Positions 31,881 through 43,234 of a stretch of DNA of 64,000 nt are shown piece by piece. The first letter of the stretch is position 1. Every line of letters starts with the position of its first letter. Origin of the DNA: Mauremys mutica (taxonomy: Eukaryota > Chordata > Testudines > Geoemydidae); assembly GCF_020497125.1 (NCBI RefSeq), contig NC_059072.1, positions 272,100,045-272,164,044 on the forward strand, read 5' to 3'. The position numbers and the translations under genes are program-made. The notes under the pieces were generated by a model that saw nothing but the letters and a program-made list of their open reading frames with translations, was not told the DNA's origin and did not search any database.

Positions 31881-32990
31881 CCAACCCACCCACCACCAAA
31901 AAAACCCAAAGTCTAGTGGCTACTGGGCCAGCCCTTGGCCGCCATCTGGGACTTGTCATTCTTGGCCTCTTTCAGTCTTGGAGCCTGTACTTCTCCTCTT
32001 GATCTGGGGGAGAGATAGGGGAACGTAGACCCACACTCTCCCCTGGATTCCAGCCCAGGGATGCTGTTTTAGGTGACTAAAGATTGTTACTTCAATGCCT
32101 TGCCACTTCCCTGGGCTGCTCCTACCTTTCCCTAATTGTCAGCATCTGTCACATGTCTGTGGATGTTCTATTCCAACTGTGGATTTGTGGCTCCTCTCAG
32201 CTTCTCCTCAGCCAGAAACTAGGGAGCTTCCTCAAAGTGACTTCCTGCTTAATTGGCAGCAGCGGGCTGTATTTTAAATAGTCCTTCTGGTTTCCTTCCT
32301 TCAGACAGAAGTCTCACTCATTCCTCCTCTTTGGAGTTCAGGGTGTAATTTAAACCAGCTGTAGGGCTTTAGCTAACTTCTTCTTCAGTTGATCCCCTCT
32401 CCCACAATTGATTTGCAGGCTTAGAAGGTTCAGCAGGAAATCTTCTCCTGCTACTGTCTCCCTACTATGAGGGAAGAGGCAACATATGCGTGGGGCCCAC
32501 TCCTAAAGATCTTCTCAATTGTCTGGGTGAGAAAGGAGCCGTGACTTACCATCTCTGCAAAGTTCTTGGGCCCTTAAGGAAACAGTAATAGGATTTCTTC
32601 CAAAACAACACTGCTTATTCCTGAGACCATTTCATCTCTCCCAATATCTCCTAGATCCTTCTATATATCAGACCTCTCAAAATGTTAGAGGACCAGCCGC
32701 TAGGGACCACTACCCGCAAGGGGACAGACTACACTGTCACAACCTCTGAACAAGACTACAAGCAATCCTGCAGATTCGCAAAACTGGGTAGCCTCATTGC
32801 AATGACATGGTAAGTTGTGCATCCAATTCACCAAGATTCATTAAACTAACACAAAGGCTACAATCCTGCATAGAATGTGCTTAACTTTAAACATTGTAAT
32901 GAACCCCACTGAATTCAATAGGACTCCTCACTGTGCATACTGCTATTTATGCACTTGCCTAAGTCTTTGCAAGTTTGGATCCTAAGGCTA
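31881..32990. other. Non-coding stretch, no gene seen
   Basis: A C/T-rich stretch with no recognisable frame, ending in a palindromic repeat copy (about 32865-32990: atcctgcatagaatgtgctt to cttgcctaagtctttgcaag). Confidence 0.4.
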
Positions 32991-33720
32991 GGGTTGCCAG
33001 GAGTCTGGTTTTTGACCGGAACACCCAGTCGAAAAGGGACCCTGGCAGCTCCGGTCAGCTATGCTGGCTGGTCCACTCAGAGTCTGGTTGGCTGCATTTG
33101 GGGGAGCGGAGTGTGCTGCATGAGTGTGGCACAGGCGGACGGGCTCTGCCTGGTGACCATGCTGCTGCTCGGCGGCCGTGGATGTTGCTCTTGCCCTGGC
33201 TAAGAGAATCCCAGGCTGCCTTGTCTGTGTCTCTGCAGTGATCCCCACTCTCACTTCCCTGCCGCTGAAGCTGCCTCCCCGACAGCCCAGGGATCATGGG
33301 GTCCCCGCTGAGCATCCCTGAGAAGGTATGACCCAGCCACAATCACAAGTGCCTGACCTGCAGCTGAAGAAACCAGTGCAGCTGGGTGGGTATCAGCGGG
33401 TGGGCAGAGAGCCTGTGCGGCAGATGCCCTGGAGGCTGGGGTGAGGGTGACCCTGCAGCAGCCTGAGGAGGGGAAGGGGGCTCAATCGGATGTTGACATT
33501 TTGCAAACCTCGTAACAAGCAATTAACCTGCCTTTCGGAGGCACGACAGAACACAGCTGGGAAGGGGGGAGGAGGAGGAGGCGGGCAGATGGAGAAATGC
33601 ATTAGTTTGTCTGGCTTCAGAAATACTGGTTCCTTTGGCTTGGCTCTCAGCAAAACCAGAGGGAGAACACTGGACGTCAGGAAGCTGCTTAGAGGAGGGG
33701 CTGCTGGGCTGTAAGATGCA
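32990..33720. repeat. GC-rich block starting with a turtle-type repeat end
   Basis: Begins ctagggttgccaggagtctg, then ttttgaccggaacacccagt and gaaaagggaccctggcagc, which I recall as one end of a common turtle MITE whose other end would read ctggcaaccct. That end is absent, so it is a fragment. The GC-rich sequence up to 33720 has overlapping short frames on both strands and no coding motif. Confidence 0.4.
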
Positions 33721-35922
33721 GAATCTGTGTTGTGTATGTACAGCTCACCTATGTTTGTAGAGGGGGGTTTCAGTTCCCTCCAATTCTTTACAGGCTAGTT
33801 ATGTTTTGGTTTTGGTAGCACACACAGGTTATTATCCTTATCACTGAATCAAAACTCAAGCACAAGGTATAATATAACAGGCTGAGCTGAAGACAAAGGG
33901 ATGTCATATATATATATATAGTAAACATAGACAGGATACAGACAGAGGGATAATGTCCAATAATTTCAAACTTGTGTCCTCATGAAACTCACTGTACAAG
34001 ATTGTTCTCACAAATTTTCACCTCGAATCTGGGCCTATAGACTACCAAAGCCTATGATGATGGCCAAGCTAGGGCTCAACCAACCAGCCAATCAACCAGT
34101 CACCTCTTGAAGATACCATATGAAGATAATAATGAGGAATTCTCACACATAAAGAATTCCTTAGTCAGCTAGATGTAAAACTATAAAGACACTAAAATGT
34201 AACAATTCTCTACCTTTCAACATGCACTTGATCCAGCACCAGCCACTAGTAGTGGTTTGTTTATATAATCAGCTGATCTGAGCAGACATGTTCATCATCG
34301 TCTAATCTTGTGCCATCACAACCGATATATTTTTATTAATATTTATGAACATTTTTAACGGTTTAATAAGACAAAATCTATATCAGTTAACAAAAAAAGT
34401 ATGTCTTTTACCAAATCACATCTCTTATTTGCTTAAATTTGCAGCACTAAGATGAGCGAGGTTGTCGCATTTTAGTCCGATAGGGATGCACATAAAAACA
34501 AGTTGTGAAACTTATCAAATGCCAAAAAATTAACAACTGTCTAAAATTAAGACCCATTTTGAGCTTGAGTCCCAGGTCAAATGACCCTCCTGGCCACCCC
34601 TGTGATTGGTCCTGACCCTACCTAAGACTATACCAACACTTTTAAAAAACCTTCAAGGTTGCAGGTCTGGATTGACATACACTAGGAGAATTATATGAGG
34701 AAAGCTTACATAATAGCATTGACTAGAGCCTTGCACAGGAAAAGTAGACATTATTTCTTCAATTGCAAAACCACTAAATTCACCTACAGTTTTTTTGTTC
34801 ATTAAGAAAGAAAAAAGTAATGATGCATTAGACACTGCAGAACTACATAGCATTGATAGTAACACAAATGGGCACATATCTGATATGTCCACGCATATAC
34901 CAATTTATGCCATTGTTTGCTTTTTAAAATGTTAGCATATGACATTGGGTAAATGGATACACACACATTATGTACATGCCATGAATGAAGATTTAATGCC
35001 TTTTCTCCAGTAAGATTTAGCATAGCTAAGGAAATGACAATTTTGAATAACATGGCCATGTTTAGCTTAGCTATGAGAAACCATTTCTATAGGTATTCAC
35101 TAAAATTTATGTTGACAGATTAGAATTTCATGTACTTTAATTCATGCAATTTAAAATGGCCATTCGACCATCTAGCTACTTTATTTATTTGCACAGTACA
35201 CATTACACTGACTATAAGTCAAACATAAGCAATTTACTTTGACAACCACAAATCATTGGAATGCTTAAAATATTCCTAATGAGGGAGTTTCAGAAACAGA
35301 TCTGAACTTCAGATCTCTTCCACAAAATGTTTAGCTTGTTGCAGATTCTAAATGAGGGAAATGCTTGTCACTTCCATTACTCTCCTAGCAACTACTGTAG
35401 CTAACAGCAGCAGCAGCTTAAGATAATGACTCTGATAGGCATGCCACCCTCCCAAGTGAGTCTTTTTGCCCATTTATGTCATTTATTTTCCCATGCTGAA
35501 TATTTCTAGCTGAAACAAAGTCTTGGTTTCATAAGAGGCGTCCTTGCTCATGTAGCAGTAATATAACATGAAACATATCACATTCCTGATACTGTACTTC
35601 AGTACTGGAAATTTGTATATGAAACTCTTATATTGAGCATGACTTATGTAAAACTGAATTCTGCCTTAATGTTAAATTACTAAATAGTGTCATGACTACA
35701 GTTCTCTAATGACTCTTACATGCCAATGATCATGGTGTAAATAGTAAGAAACAAACACGCGTGGTGCTAGACAAATTAACCACAAGCCCTTGGATCTTTT
35801 CCAGAGTACACCTACAATGAGCTTCCTCCACTGTTATCTTCATACCTCATACCAGGTGCTATTAATGCTACATGGTAAACCAAACACATAAATTAAGGAC
35901 TACTGTCATGTCTGTAGCATGA
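33721..35922. other. Non-coding stretch, no gene seen
   Basis: AT-rich, with a short (TA)n run near 33908-33920. Open frames up to 85 codons without motifs. Confidence 0.4.
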
Positions 35923-36013
35923 GAAGGTGGGTGAGGTAATATCTTTTATTGGAACAACATCTGTGAGTGAGAGAGACAAGAAGGTCCAATAAAAGATATT
36001 ACTTCACCCACCT
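35923..36013. repeat. Foldback repeat with 29-bp arms
   Basis: The left arm aggtgggtgaggtaatatct (continuing tttattgga, about 35925-35953) and the right arm tccaataaaagatattactt (continuing cacccacct, 35985-36013) are inverted copies with one mismatch, separated by about 31 bases containing gagagagacaag. The words are known from a widespread turtle repeat. This is a compact copy with both arms. Confidence 0.75.
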
Positions 36014-36360
36014 TGTCTCTCTTATATCCTGCGACTGACACGACTACAACTACACTGTCTACAGCATGTCTGTACTCTCTCAGACAGGCAAAGGACTATA
36101 TTGTACTAGGTGTTTTCCCAAGAGAGGCGATCAGAAGCACTAGGAACCCTGCAAGCATCACCTCCCAAAGTTTCATGCTAATTCTCTCCCTATATGGGAG
36201 GAGAACAGGAGGAGATATGTTACCTGTAGTATTTGGAATCTCTAGATCACAGTTGTAGAGCCTCCAGGGAGAAAGGCTTTCCCTTCACAATGATCTGAAT
36301 GTCTTCATTCCTCTAGGCAATACGACTGCTTAAGAAGTCAGATGCCATAGGTTGCCAGAG
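36014..36360. other. Non-coding stretch, no gene seen
   Basis: No recognisable gene or repeat between the foldback repeat and the LINE remnant. Confidence 0.35.
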
Positions 36361-36394
36361 CTCTGTTATCTACTGGTTTCCCCTGATTCATTTT

Positions 36395-36680
36395 ATATTG
36401 GTGAATCATCTTGGATTCCTCACTGATGCTAAACTCCCCATATTAGCCTCTGCAAGTAATGTATAATTGGCTAAGATACTCTGCCCTATCCTGGTGGACG
36501 ATGACCTGGCCTCAGTTATTAATGCCTTCATCACCTCTTGTTTGGACATGAAGCCTTTAGCATTTAGGAAACTCCAAGTTGTACAGAACTATCCTTATCA
36601 GTACAAGCTACTGCAAGCACATCAAACCTCTCCTCCACTCTCTATGCTGGCTTCCCAGGGAATATAAAATCAGAGCCTCA
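36395..36680 (+). mobile_element. L2-like LINE ORF2 fragment
   Basis: Reading NHLGFLTDAKL, then DLASVINAFITSCLDM and RKLQVVQNYPYQYKLLQ, which follows the pattern LGV.LDS.L, VHAF.TSRLDYCN and LQLVQNAA.R of the RT C-terminal part of L2-type LINEs. It is old, broken and lacks the catalytic motifs. Confidence 0.6.
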
Positions 36681-38395
36681 TAGGTACCTTTAGCTGAATT
36701 CTAATATGGGATTCCAATTTTAAATAAATATGAATAGTTTTTAGTGTCAGCTAAGTTTTTTGTCTTCTTGTTTTGTCTAATTCAGTTTGGGCAATATAAC
36801 AAAATAATGTCTCCCACACCTATCTGATGTTTGTTCTTTATCAGTGCAATCCAAATTAATTGCGTTGCATAATGCAACTCCTCTTCAGGAAGAAAAAGCC
36901 AAACCGTGTTGCGAACTTAACTCTACTCAAACTGCCCATCCCATCTCGAGGTGAAAAAAAAATCTTTGGGCAAGATTCTGAGCTGCTATAAATCAGTTTA
37001 TCTGTATTGGTTTTACTAGAGCCATGCTGGTTTATTCCAGCTGAGAATCTTGTCCAATTTGTTTTGTGAAATACTTCTTAGCTTGAATTACAGATAATTA
37101 ACATGAAAAGTTATATTTAGATCAATCTCAATTATTTAGGCAACCAGCAATCCTAATTATTTATATTGTCTAATTACTCCTAGAGCAAACCATCAAGAGA
37201 ACCTCATTTACACAACAACGCTCATTTAATGTTGATTTGTTTGCTAGCATAAGGTTTTGTCCTCCTGATGTTTAAAATGTATAAATATGCTCAGCTGACT
37301 GCAGGCCCACTGATATAAAACAGTAACTACATGGAAGTCAATGGACTTATAGCAGCATTAGTGAGAACGCAATCAGACCCGCTGTTTCTAAGGTATTCTA
37401 TTTGAAGCATGAATTTAAGTAGTAACATTTGGGAATCATTAGGGATTAAATTATCTAAACAGAAAATTTAGTTTAAAGTACGTGGAGACATTTTTACATT
37501 GTGAGATGTTAAACTGATGAGTAGCCTCTAGAGGGAACTTATGGAAGCCCCTTCTCTAGAACAATTTATAATTGAACTATTAGTCTATATAGACCATAGC
37601 CAATTGGGCAAAACATCAACTGACTAGATAATCTTCAAGACTATTGGGAATAATGTTTCCAATATGTCTTTATGCAACACATGATTTCACTCACAGGCCA
37701 TAAATAAGCAAAAAAATCAGTCACCTACCTGAATTCTGTGACTTTTGAAAATATCTTTACCTCAGTTAAAGACATTTGATACTTAATGTTAAGAAATTAC
37801 ATCTTGCAATTTTGATAGGTTCTAGTCTGAGTGATTTAGGAGCCTCTGGCTTTCAATGAGACTAGGCTCCTAAATCCTGTAGGCATTTATGAGAATTTTA
37901 CACTTACTCTAAAATTGCTACCAAAATTCAGCTCTTGACAATGTCATTTATACAGCATTGATATTTGCTTCATATAATAATTGCTTTTTTCGGTAATAAA
38001 CTTAGTCAGAATGTTTCCCTCTTTGCAACCATGTGCTACAGCTTTTTGCTGCCACTAATAAGCATTCCATTTCTCAAATTCACTGTTTTGGACTATGACC
38101 TCTGTGAATTTTGTTTAAACTTTTGAACAGCTCTACATAGCAGCACAACAATGACATATTAGCAGTAAGGGCTACCGGACCTGCAAATTCAAAGAAAAAA
38201 TACTTCCCTATCAAAGTTTTACTGGTAGCTGGAAATCCAGCAGTGCAGCAGTTATGGCTCATGGCTTCTCTGCTAACCTTACAACCCTGTCCCAGATTTA
38301 AAGAGACAAAGATGTGGAATTATGGAGCTCTGGGATTCTACCTAGTTTTGTGTGCTACAAGCACTTTTTACCAAAGAAATAGGATTAATTTAATC
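36681..38395. other. Non-coding stretch with palindromic repeat fragments
   Basis: Foldback-type fragments occur at about 36965-37060 (caagattctgagctgc to cagctgagaatcttg), 37300-37400 and 37825-37905 (ttaggagcctctgg to ctaggctcctaaat). No coding signal. Confidence 0.4.
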
Positions 38396-38639
38396 TGAAA
38401 GAATATTAAAGTATTGTGCCAGCCAACATCAGGGGAGGCACTGCTGTGGTCTGGGAGTACATCAAGATCCTGGCTGCTCCAGACTGCCAGTATACCAAGA
38501 CCTCAATTCATTGCCACTTTCCTGACTCAAAACCAGGAAGCCTTTCTGGATCCACATGTCAATGCTACAGGCCAACAGAAAAGACACCAACATTCACTGG
38601 CTCAAATTGTGAGCTGCTTGTGAAGTCCCAAATAACGAC

Positions 38640-38908
38640 ATGATCCAACAAAATAAATCCCAGGACTCTGCCTTCCCTATAGGCAATGGACTGCATTTAA
38701 CCACCTTTGGACAATGTATGGAAGGTGTGAATATCTCCTCCACAAATGGAAAATCAAAGAATCACCAAATTCTGACTGTGGTGAGGTACAAACCATGCAA
38801 CACATCATGGAAAACTGTACCATTCAGGCTTACAGAGGTGACAAAGGGGTTTCACTAGCTACTCCAAAAGCATTTGAATGGCTTTGGAATCTCAAGATTC
38901 AATTATAA
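38640..38908 (+). mobile_element. Non-LTR retrotransposon ORF2 C-terminal remnant
   Basis: The frame 38714-38908 reads MYGRCEYLLHKWKIKESPNS, then DCGEVQTMQHIMENCTI, and near its end EWLWNL, stopping at TAA. GHGRC-type plus CxCG...QTxxHIxxxC is the C-terminal zinc-binding motif of many LINE ORF2 proteins (jockey, RTE and relatives), followed by the W(L/I)xNL end. The first Cys of CxCG is Ser here. An upstream segment in another frame (WTAFNHLWT) extends it a little. It differs from the CR1 and L2 pieces elsewhere in the window. Confidence 0.6.
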
Positions 38909-39805
38909 TCCCACCCCGTTGCTTTTCAAATGCCTTACTATAAAAAGAAGTGCTAATTATCACTATGGAGGGCTATACTACTAGTCATTTTTGCCACCAG
39001 CACAGATGCTCGGGTGGGTGCTGAGATAGAAAAGTGAAGAAAGGACGTAGCTAAATCCTTCTTGGGAGAGTTATTTGAAGGATCTACCCCACAAACTGAG
39101 AAGATTCTGATATGTGTGCTTTTCATTGTCAAGGTTTATAACTCAATCATGAAAACATACCTGCTTTATAAATGTGTTTAGATATTTTTAAGACATATCA
39201 AGTTTAAAAATATATTAATAATAACTGTTTATACTCAAAACAATAAAAACATGATTTGTTTTGTTTACCTGAAAACTGGCTGATCATAAGAATCTTTAAT
39301 GTATTTAATGGGGGAGGAGGAGAGATTAAAATATAAGTTACTTTGTTTAGAAATATGTTTCATTGTACATGTCAATTTCTTTAACTGAAATTTGTATCTT
39401 TTTTTTCCCCAAGACTGTGGACACAGTAAATGTGCTTGTACCTGGGTTTGACGTCTTTTCCTTGAAAATAGGATATTCAAAAATGAGAATGTACATTTAA
39501 CTTTAAATCAGCAAAGGACAACATCTGATAGTGGCTGGATAGAAAGAAAACATTAGAACCCTTAAGGCTAAATTCTCCAAAAGATGTAACTAAGTTCTAC
39601 CCAAAACAGGCTGATTGTGTGTATGTATACTATTAACAACTTGGTATTATTTAATTTGCAGTTGCATGTAGAATAACCCCAGATTTTTTTCCTATGCAGG
39701 TAAATTGTAATTTTTGACAAATTTAGCCATTTCAGCTGAAATTACCAAGTATCATTATTGTGTGTACCCCAGATCCGTGCATGATGTTACAACAGCCTTA
39801 AAGGT
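38909..39805. other. Non-coding stretch, no gene seen
   Basis: AT-rich sequence without coding or repeat signal that I can name. Confidence 0.4.
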
Positions 39806-39992
39806 AATAATTGGAGATATACCAATCTCCTAGAACTGGAAGGGAGCTTGAAAGGTTATTGAGTCCAGTCCCCTGCCTTCACTAGCAAGACCAATTTTTG
39901 CTCCAGCTCCCTAAGTGGCCCCCTCAAGGATTGAACTCACAACTTTGGGTTTTGTAGGCCAATGCTCAAACCACTGAGCTATCCGTCCCCCC
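39806..39992 (-). repeat. CryI-type tRNA-derived SINE of turtles
   Basis: On the minus strand it starts ggggggacggatagctcagt, with a tRNA-like A box (tagctcagtggtttgag) and a B box (gagttcaatcc, plus-strand 39928-39938). A tRNA-unrelated body follows (cactagtgaaggcagggg-type words), ending in tctccaattatt. This matches my memory of the CryI (tRNA-Lys-related) SINE of cryptodiran turtles. It is about 187 bp, close to full length, and moderately diverged. It is a retroposon, not a working tRNA gene. Confidence 0.85.
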
Positions 39993-40554
39993 ACCTTTCC
40001 TAACTTCTATAGCCTGTGCAGTCCCACATGAGGAAGAAAACCAAACATATGGAGTAGAAATGCTTGAGGAGGAGAAGCAGGTGACAGGGAACAACTCTTC
40101 TAAGCCCTGATACTACTATGTGTATATCTGTGATTTATTCTGTATAAATTAAAGGTTGACATATTTCTGTGGGCAGTTTTAGGAAATGCGTGTGTCAGAA
40201 AATGTCAAAATGTTGTCAAAAATCAAGAATAAAACTCCAGAAACTTGTTTTTCTATTTTAACTTTTCTATTTTCCAGTCAGCATTAGTTGTAACCTTCTT
40301 GCTAACGTCCTTTCTAGAGCCCTGCTCCTGCTTCCACTGGAGTTAATGGCAAAGCTCTCATTGACTTTAATGGTGGAGGATGATGGGGTTGATCGAGTTC
40401 TTTTTGTTGATGGTAGGTACAAAAAGCACGTGCTTACTGTCCATTGGAATTTTCCTTATGACGGTGAGAAGGTGGTCATGTGCACATTTTTGAGGATATC
40501 TGGCCAGTAATCAGATTGTATTATGCTCTGAAATTCTGCATCTTTTTAAAAAAG
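39993..40554. other. Non-coding stretch, no gene seen
   Basis: No recognisable frame or repeat. Confidence 0.35.
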
Positions 40555-40562
40555 ATTCCATG

Positions 40563-40803
40563 CAGGACTGGCTCCAGGGTTTCTGCCGCCCCAAGCAGCG
40601 GAAAAAAAAAGAAAAAGCAAAAAAAAAAGCTGATTGGCGGCACTTTGGCGGCAGCTCAAAGAGGAAGAGAGGGACTGACGGACCCACTGCCAAATTCCCT
40701 CCGAAGACCCGGATGTGCCTCTTAATACCGGACGGAGTTCTGCCCCTTTGTATTGGCTGCCCCAAGCACCTGCTTCCTTAGCTGGTGCCTGGAGCCGGCC
40801 CTG
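40563..40803. mobile_element. hAT-type MITE, CAGGGGCGGCTC family (241 bp)
   Basis: Starts caggactggctccagggtt and ends ggagccggccctg, with perfect 8-bp duplications attccatg (40555-40562 and 40804-40811). Shares gccgccccaagca and ggtgcctggagccg with the copy at 16847-17088. An A-rich run near 40601-40628 is internal. Confidence 0.92.
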
Positions 40804-40811
40804 ATTCCATG

Positions 40812-41380
40812 GCACATATTTCAGCCACAGAGAGAACTGCACTTTGGCCTTTAGATCTACCTTTTTTCCCTAAATATTTGGAATTTGTTTTCAAACTTGT
40901 TAATTTGTTCTTGCAGGTAATGTCCAAGTACAAAATATTTGAAAGATGCCTTGTTGGGTGTTATTCAAATTTAGAATTTCAAATCTTAAAGTTTTGAAAG
41001 AGTTTTTGAAAGGCAGTTTATTTTGCTGCCATCTTGGTATGATCTAATGGGATGAGCATGTGGCTCTATCGAGGAAATAAGAACTATTTACTAAGTGGGA
41101 CAAAGAAACTTTGAGACACACTTTTTATGTTTCCAAACAGTTAGGTATTTCTGAACCATGTGTGAATGTGGATTTGTGTTTTGAACTTTATGGTATTTAT
41201 AAAGGCCTCAGTTATGAACTGTTTCATGTGCCTGTGCCACAATATAAAGGAGTGTAAGGAACTGTAATGCCAAAGGTACCAACACTGAGTTATGTCCTCT
41301 CTTTCGTGGATGAGTGGGGAGTGAGGGAGCAGGAGTGAGGATGGTGTGGAGCAATTGTTGCACCCTCCTCCAATATGCTA
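40812..41380. other. Non-coding stretch, no gene seen
   Basis: No coding or repeat signal recognised. Confidence 0.35.
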
Positions 41381-41735
41381 GCTAGGGAAGTAATACATAT
41401 TTTTACTTCTTCCATATGTGCTGCCCAGCTTCCTCTACCCAGGTCTGCAGGGATTTTGTTGTCTGTATGTCATTCTCTTTCATATCTTTCCTTGAAATTT
41501 CCTTCTGCCCTGAGACATACAGGGTGTGCTGTGACCTCTGCTTTTCATGCTGACCAGTGTGATCTCACTGTTACCTTTTGTTGCCCCATCTGTTTGTTGT
41601 ATCTACCTCTTGTTTCTCATCTTATACTGGACTTGTATACAATCTTTGGGTCAGGCACTATCTATTTGTGCAATTGGGATCTGAGCCTCAACTGGAATGA
41701 TGTTGAAATATAAATAAATAATAATAATAGGTAAA
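41380..41735 (+). mobile_element. L2/CR1-like LINE 3' end
   Basis: The 3' part of the LINE type seen at 30.4-31.9 kb: C/T-rich coding end, then the tail words atacaatctttgggtcagg and gcactatctatttgtgcaat, then gttgaaatataaataaataa with a short (TAA)n repeat end at 41715-41730. Confidence 0.6.
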
Positions 41736-41895
41736 TCAGTTTCTTTTCCTCCAATCCATATTTTTTAGGAGCTAAAGATGGGCCTAAATCTAGGACATAG
41801 AAAATGTTTAATAAATGAGTCAAAGTGGTTTTCCCTCTGTTCTTTTGTCAACGGAGCCTATTTTCAGTAGATTTTTGTTGTTGTTGTTACCATCA

Positions 41896-42096
41896 GTAGC
41901 CATATTTCAAAGAACAGAATAATTTTTTTTTCTGTGGCTGTGATTAGCTGAACATTTGGCGGGAAGGTGCTATTAGGCATGAGTGATTCTCTTAAGCTTC
42001 CATATTATTCTACTGTAAACAGTAAATCATGAAAAAATGTTGATAGTAATCACAGCCACAGAAAAAAAATTATTTTGTTCTTTGAAATACGGCTAC
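41896..42096. repeat. Inverted repeat with 50-bp arms (201 bp)
   Basis: Left arm 41896-41945 begins gtagccatatttcaaagaac and right arm 42047-42096 ends gttctttgaaatacggctac. They are inverted copies over 50 bases with three or four differences, around a 101-base spacer. The right arm ends at the point where the next hAT MITE has lost its terminus. Confidence 0.85.
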
Positions 42097-42416
42097 CTTT
42101 GGCATACGGCTCGCCAGGGTAAGCCCCCGGTGGGCCGGGCTGGTTTGTTTACCTGCCGTGTCCACAGGTTCGGCTGATCGCAGCTCCCACTGGCCGCAGT
42201 TCACTGATCCAGGCCAATTGGGACTGCAGGAAGCTGCGGCCAGCACATCCCGTGGCCCACGCTGCTTCCTGCAGCCCCCATTGGCCTGGAGTGGTGAACC
42301 GCAGCCAGTGGGAGGCGCGATCGGCCGAACCTGCGGACACGGCACGTAAACAAACCAGCCTGGCCCACCAGGGGGTTTACCTTGGCGGGCCACGTGCCAA
42401 AGGTTGCCGATTCCTG
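42089..42416. mobile_element. Family B hAT MITE lacking its 5' terminus
   Basis: Reads acggctacctttggcatacg where other copies read tcggcaacctttggcacg, so the first seven or so bases (cagggg) are replaced by the inverted-repeat arm. The right end ggttgccgattcctg is normal. The expected duplication after it (ttctaggc, 42417-42424) has no partner on the left. Confidence 0.85.
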
Positions 42417-42475
42417 TTCTAGGCACTGTACAAAAAGAATAAAGGATGGTCCCTGTCCTGCAATTTAGTGAAGAC
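42417..42475 (-). repeat. LINE 3'-tail fragment
   Basis: ttctaggcactgtacaaaaa and then gatggtccctgtcctgcaa is the reverse complement of the LINE tail seen at 41380-41735. Confidence 0.4.
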
Positions 42476-42906
42476 AAGACACATTGAGTAGCTATAGCAA
42501 TCTATAGGATGAGAGAAACAATTATAATAATGTGTGATGCATGGCTACATGTTTTTGGGATAATTACTTTTTTAGATTACAATAAACTAATCAATAAGAT
42601 AAGAACCAAATGTCCCTAGTGGACATCTACTTAGCTCTTATGAGTTTGCAGCTTCCTGTTGGCATTATGGTAGAAGCTGGTTAGAAAGAAAGATTTTAAG
42701 AATAGGGAAGTGCCTTTATGCCCTAGTTTAGGCCAGATGTTCCATGCAAAGGGGTGGAATTGAAATAGGCATGAAAGTGTTTGGGGAGAAGCAAAAATGG
42801 GCAGCAGAATCTGGCACTGTTTGTGGAAAGAGAGAGCAGTGAGATGACATGGTAAGAGCCAACAACAGATAAACAGGTAAGGACTAAACTTTGACAGTCC
42901 TTAAAG

Positions 42907-43226
42907 CAGGGGTCAGCAACCTCTGGCACGTGGCTTGCCAGGGTAAGCACCCTGGAGGGCCGGGCCAGTTTGTTTATCTGCCGCATCAGCAGGTTTGGCC
43001 GACCGCGGCTCCCACTGGCCACGGTTCGCCATCCCAGGCCAATGGGGGCGGCAGGAAGTGGCACGGGTGAGGGATGTGCTGGCCACAGCTTCCCACCATC
43101 CCAATTGGCCTGGGACGGTGAACTGCGGCCAGTGGGAGCCGTGATCAGCTGAACCTGCTGACGCGACAGGTAAACAAACTAGCCTGGCCTGCCACGGTGC
43201 TGCGTGCCAGAAGTTGCCGACCCCTG
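42907..43226. mobile_element. Palindromic hAT-type MITE, family B (320 bp)
   Basis: Starts caggggtcagcaacctctgg and ends gttgccgacccctg, with perfect 8-bp duplications ccttaaag (42899-42906 and 43227-43234). Complete foldback, the best-preserved family B copy with 23995-24315. Confidence 0.94.
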
Positions 43227-43234
43227 CCTTAAAG

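Noticed and set aside
39928..39992. tRNA-like sequence with A and B boxes
   Set aside because: It is the head of the CryI-type SINE, with a diverged anticodon region and a tRNA-unrelated body; not a tRNA gene.
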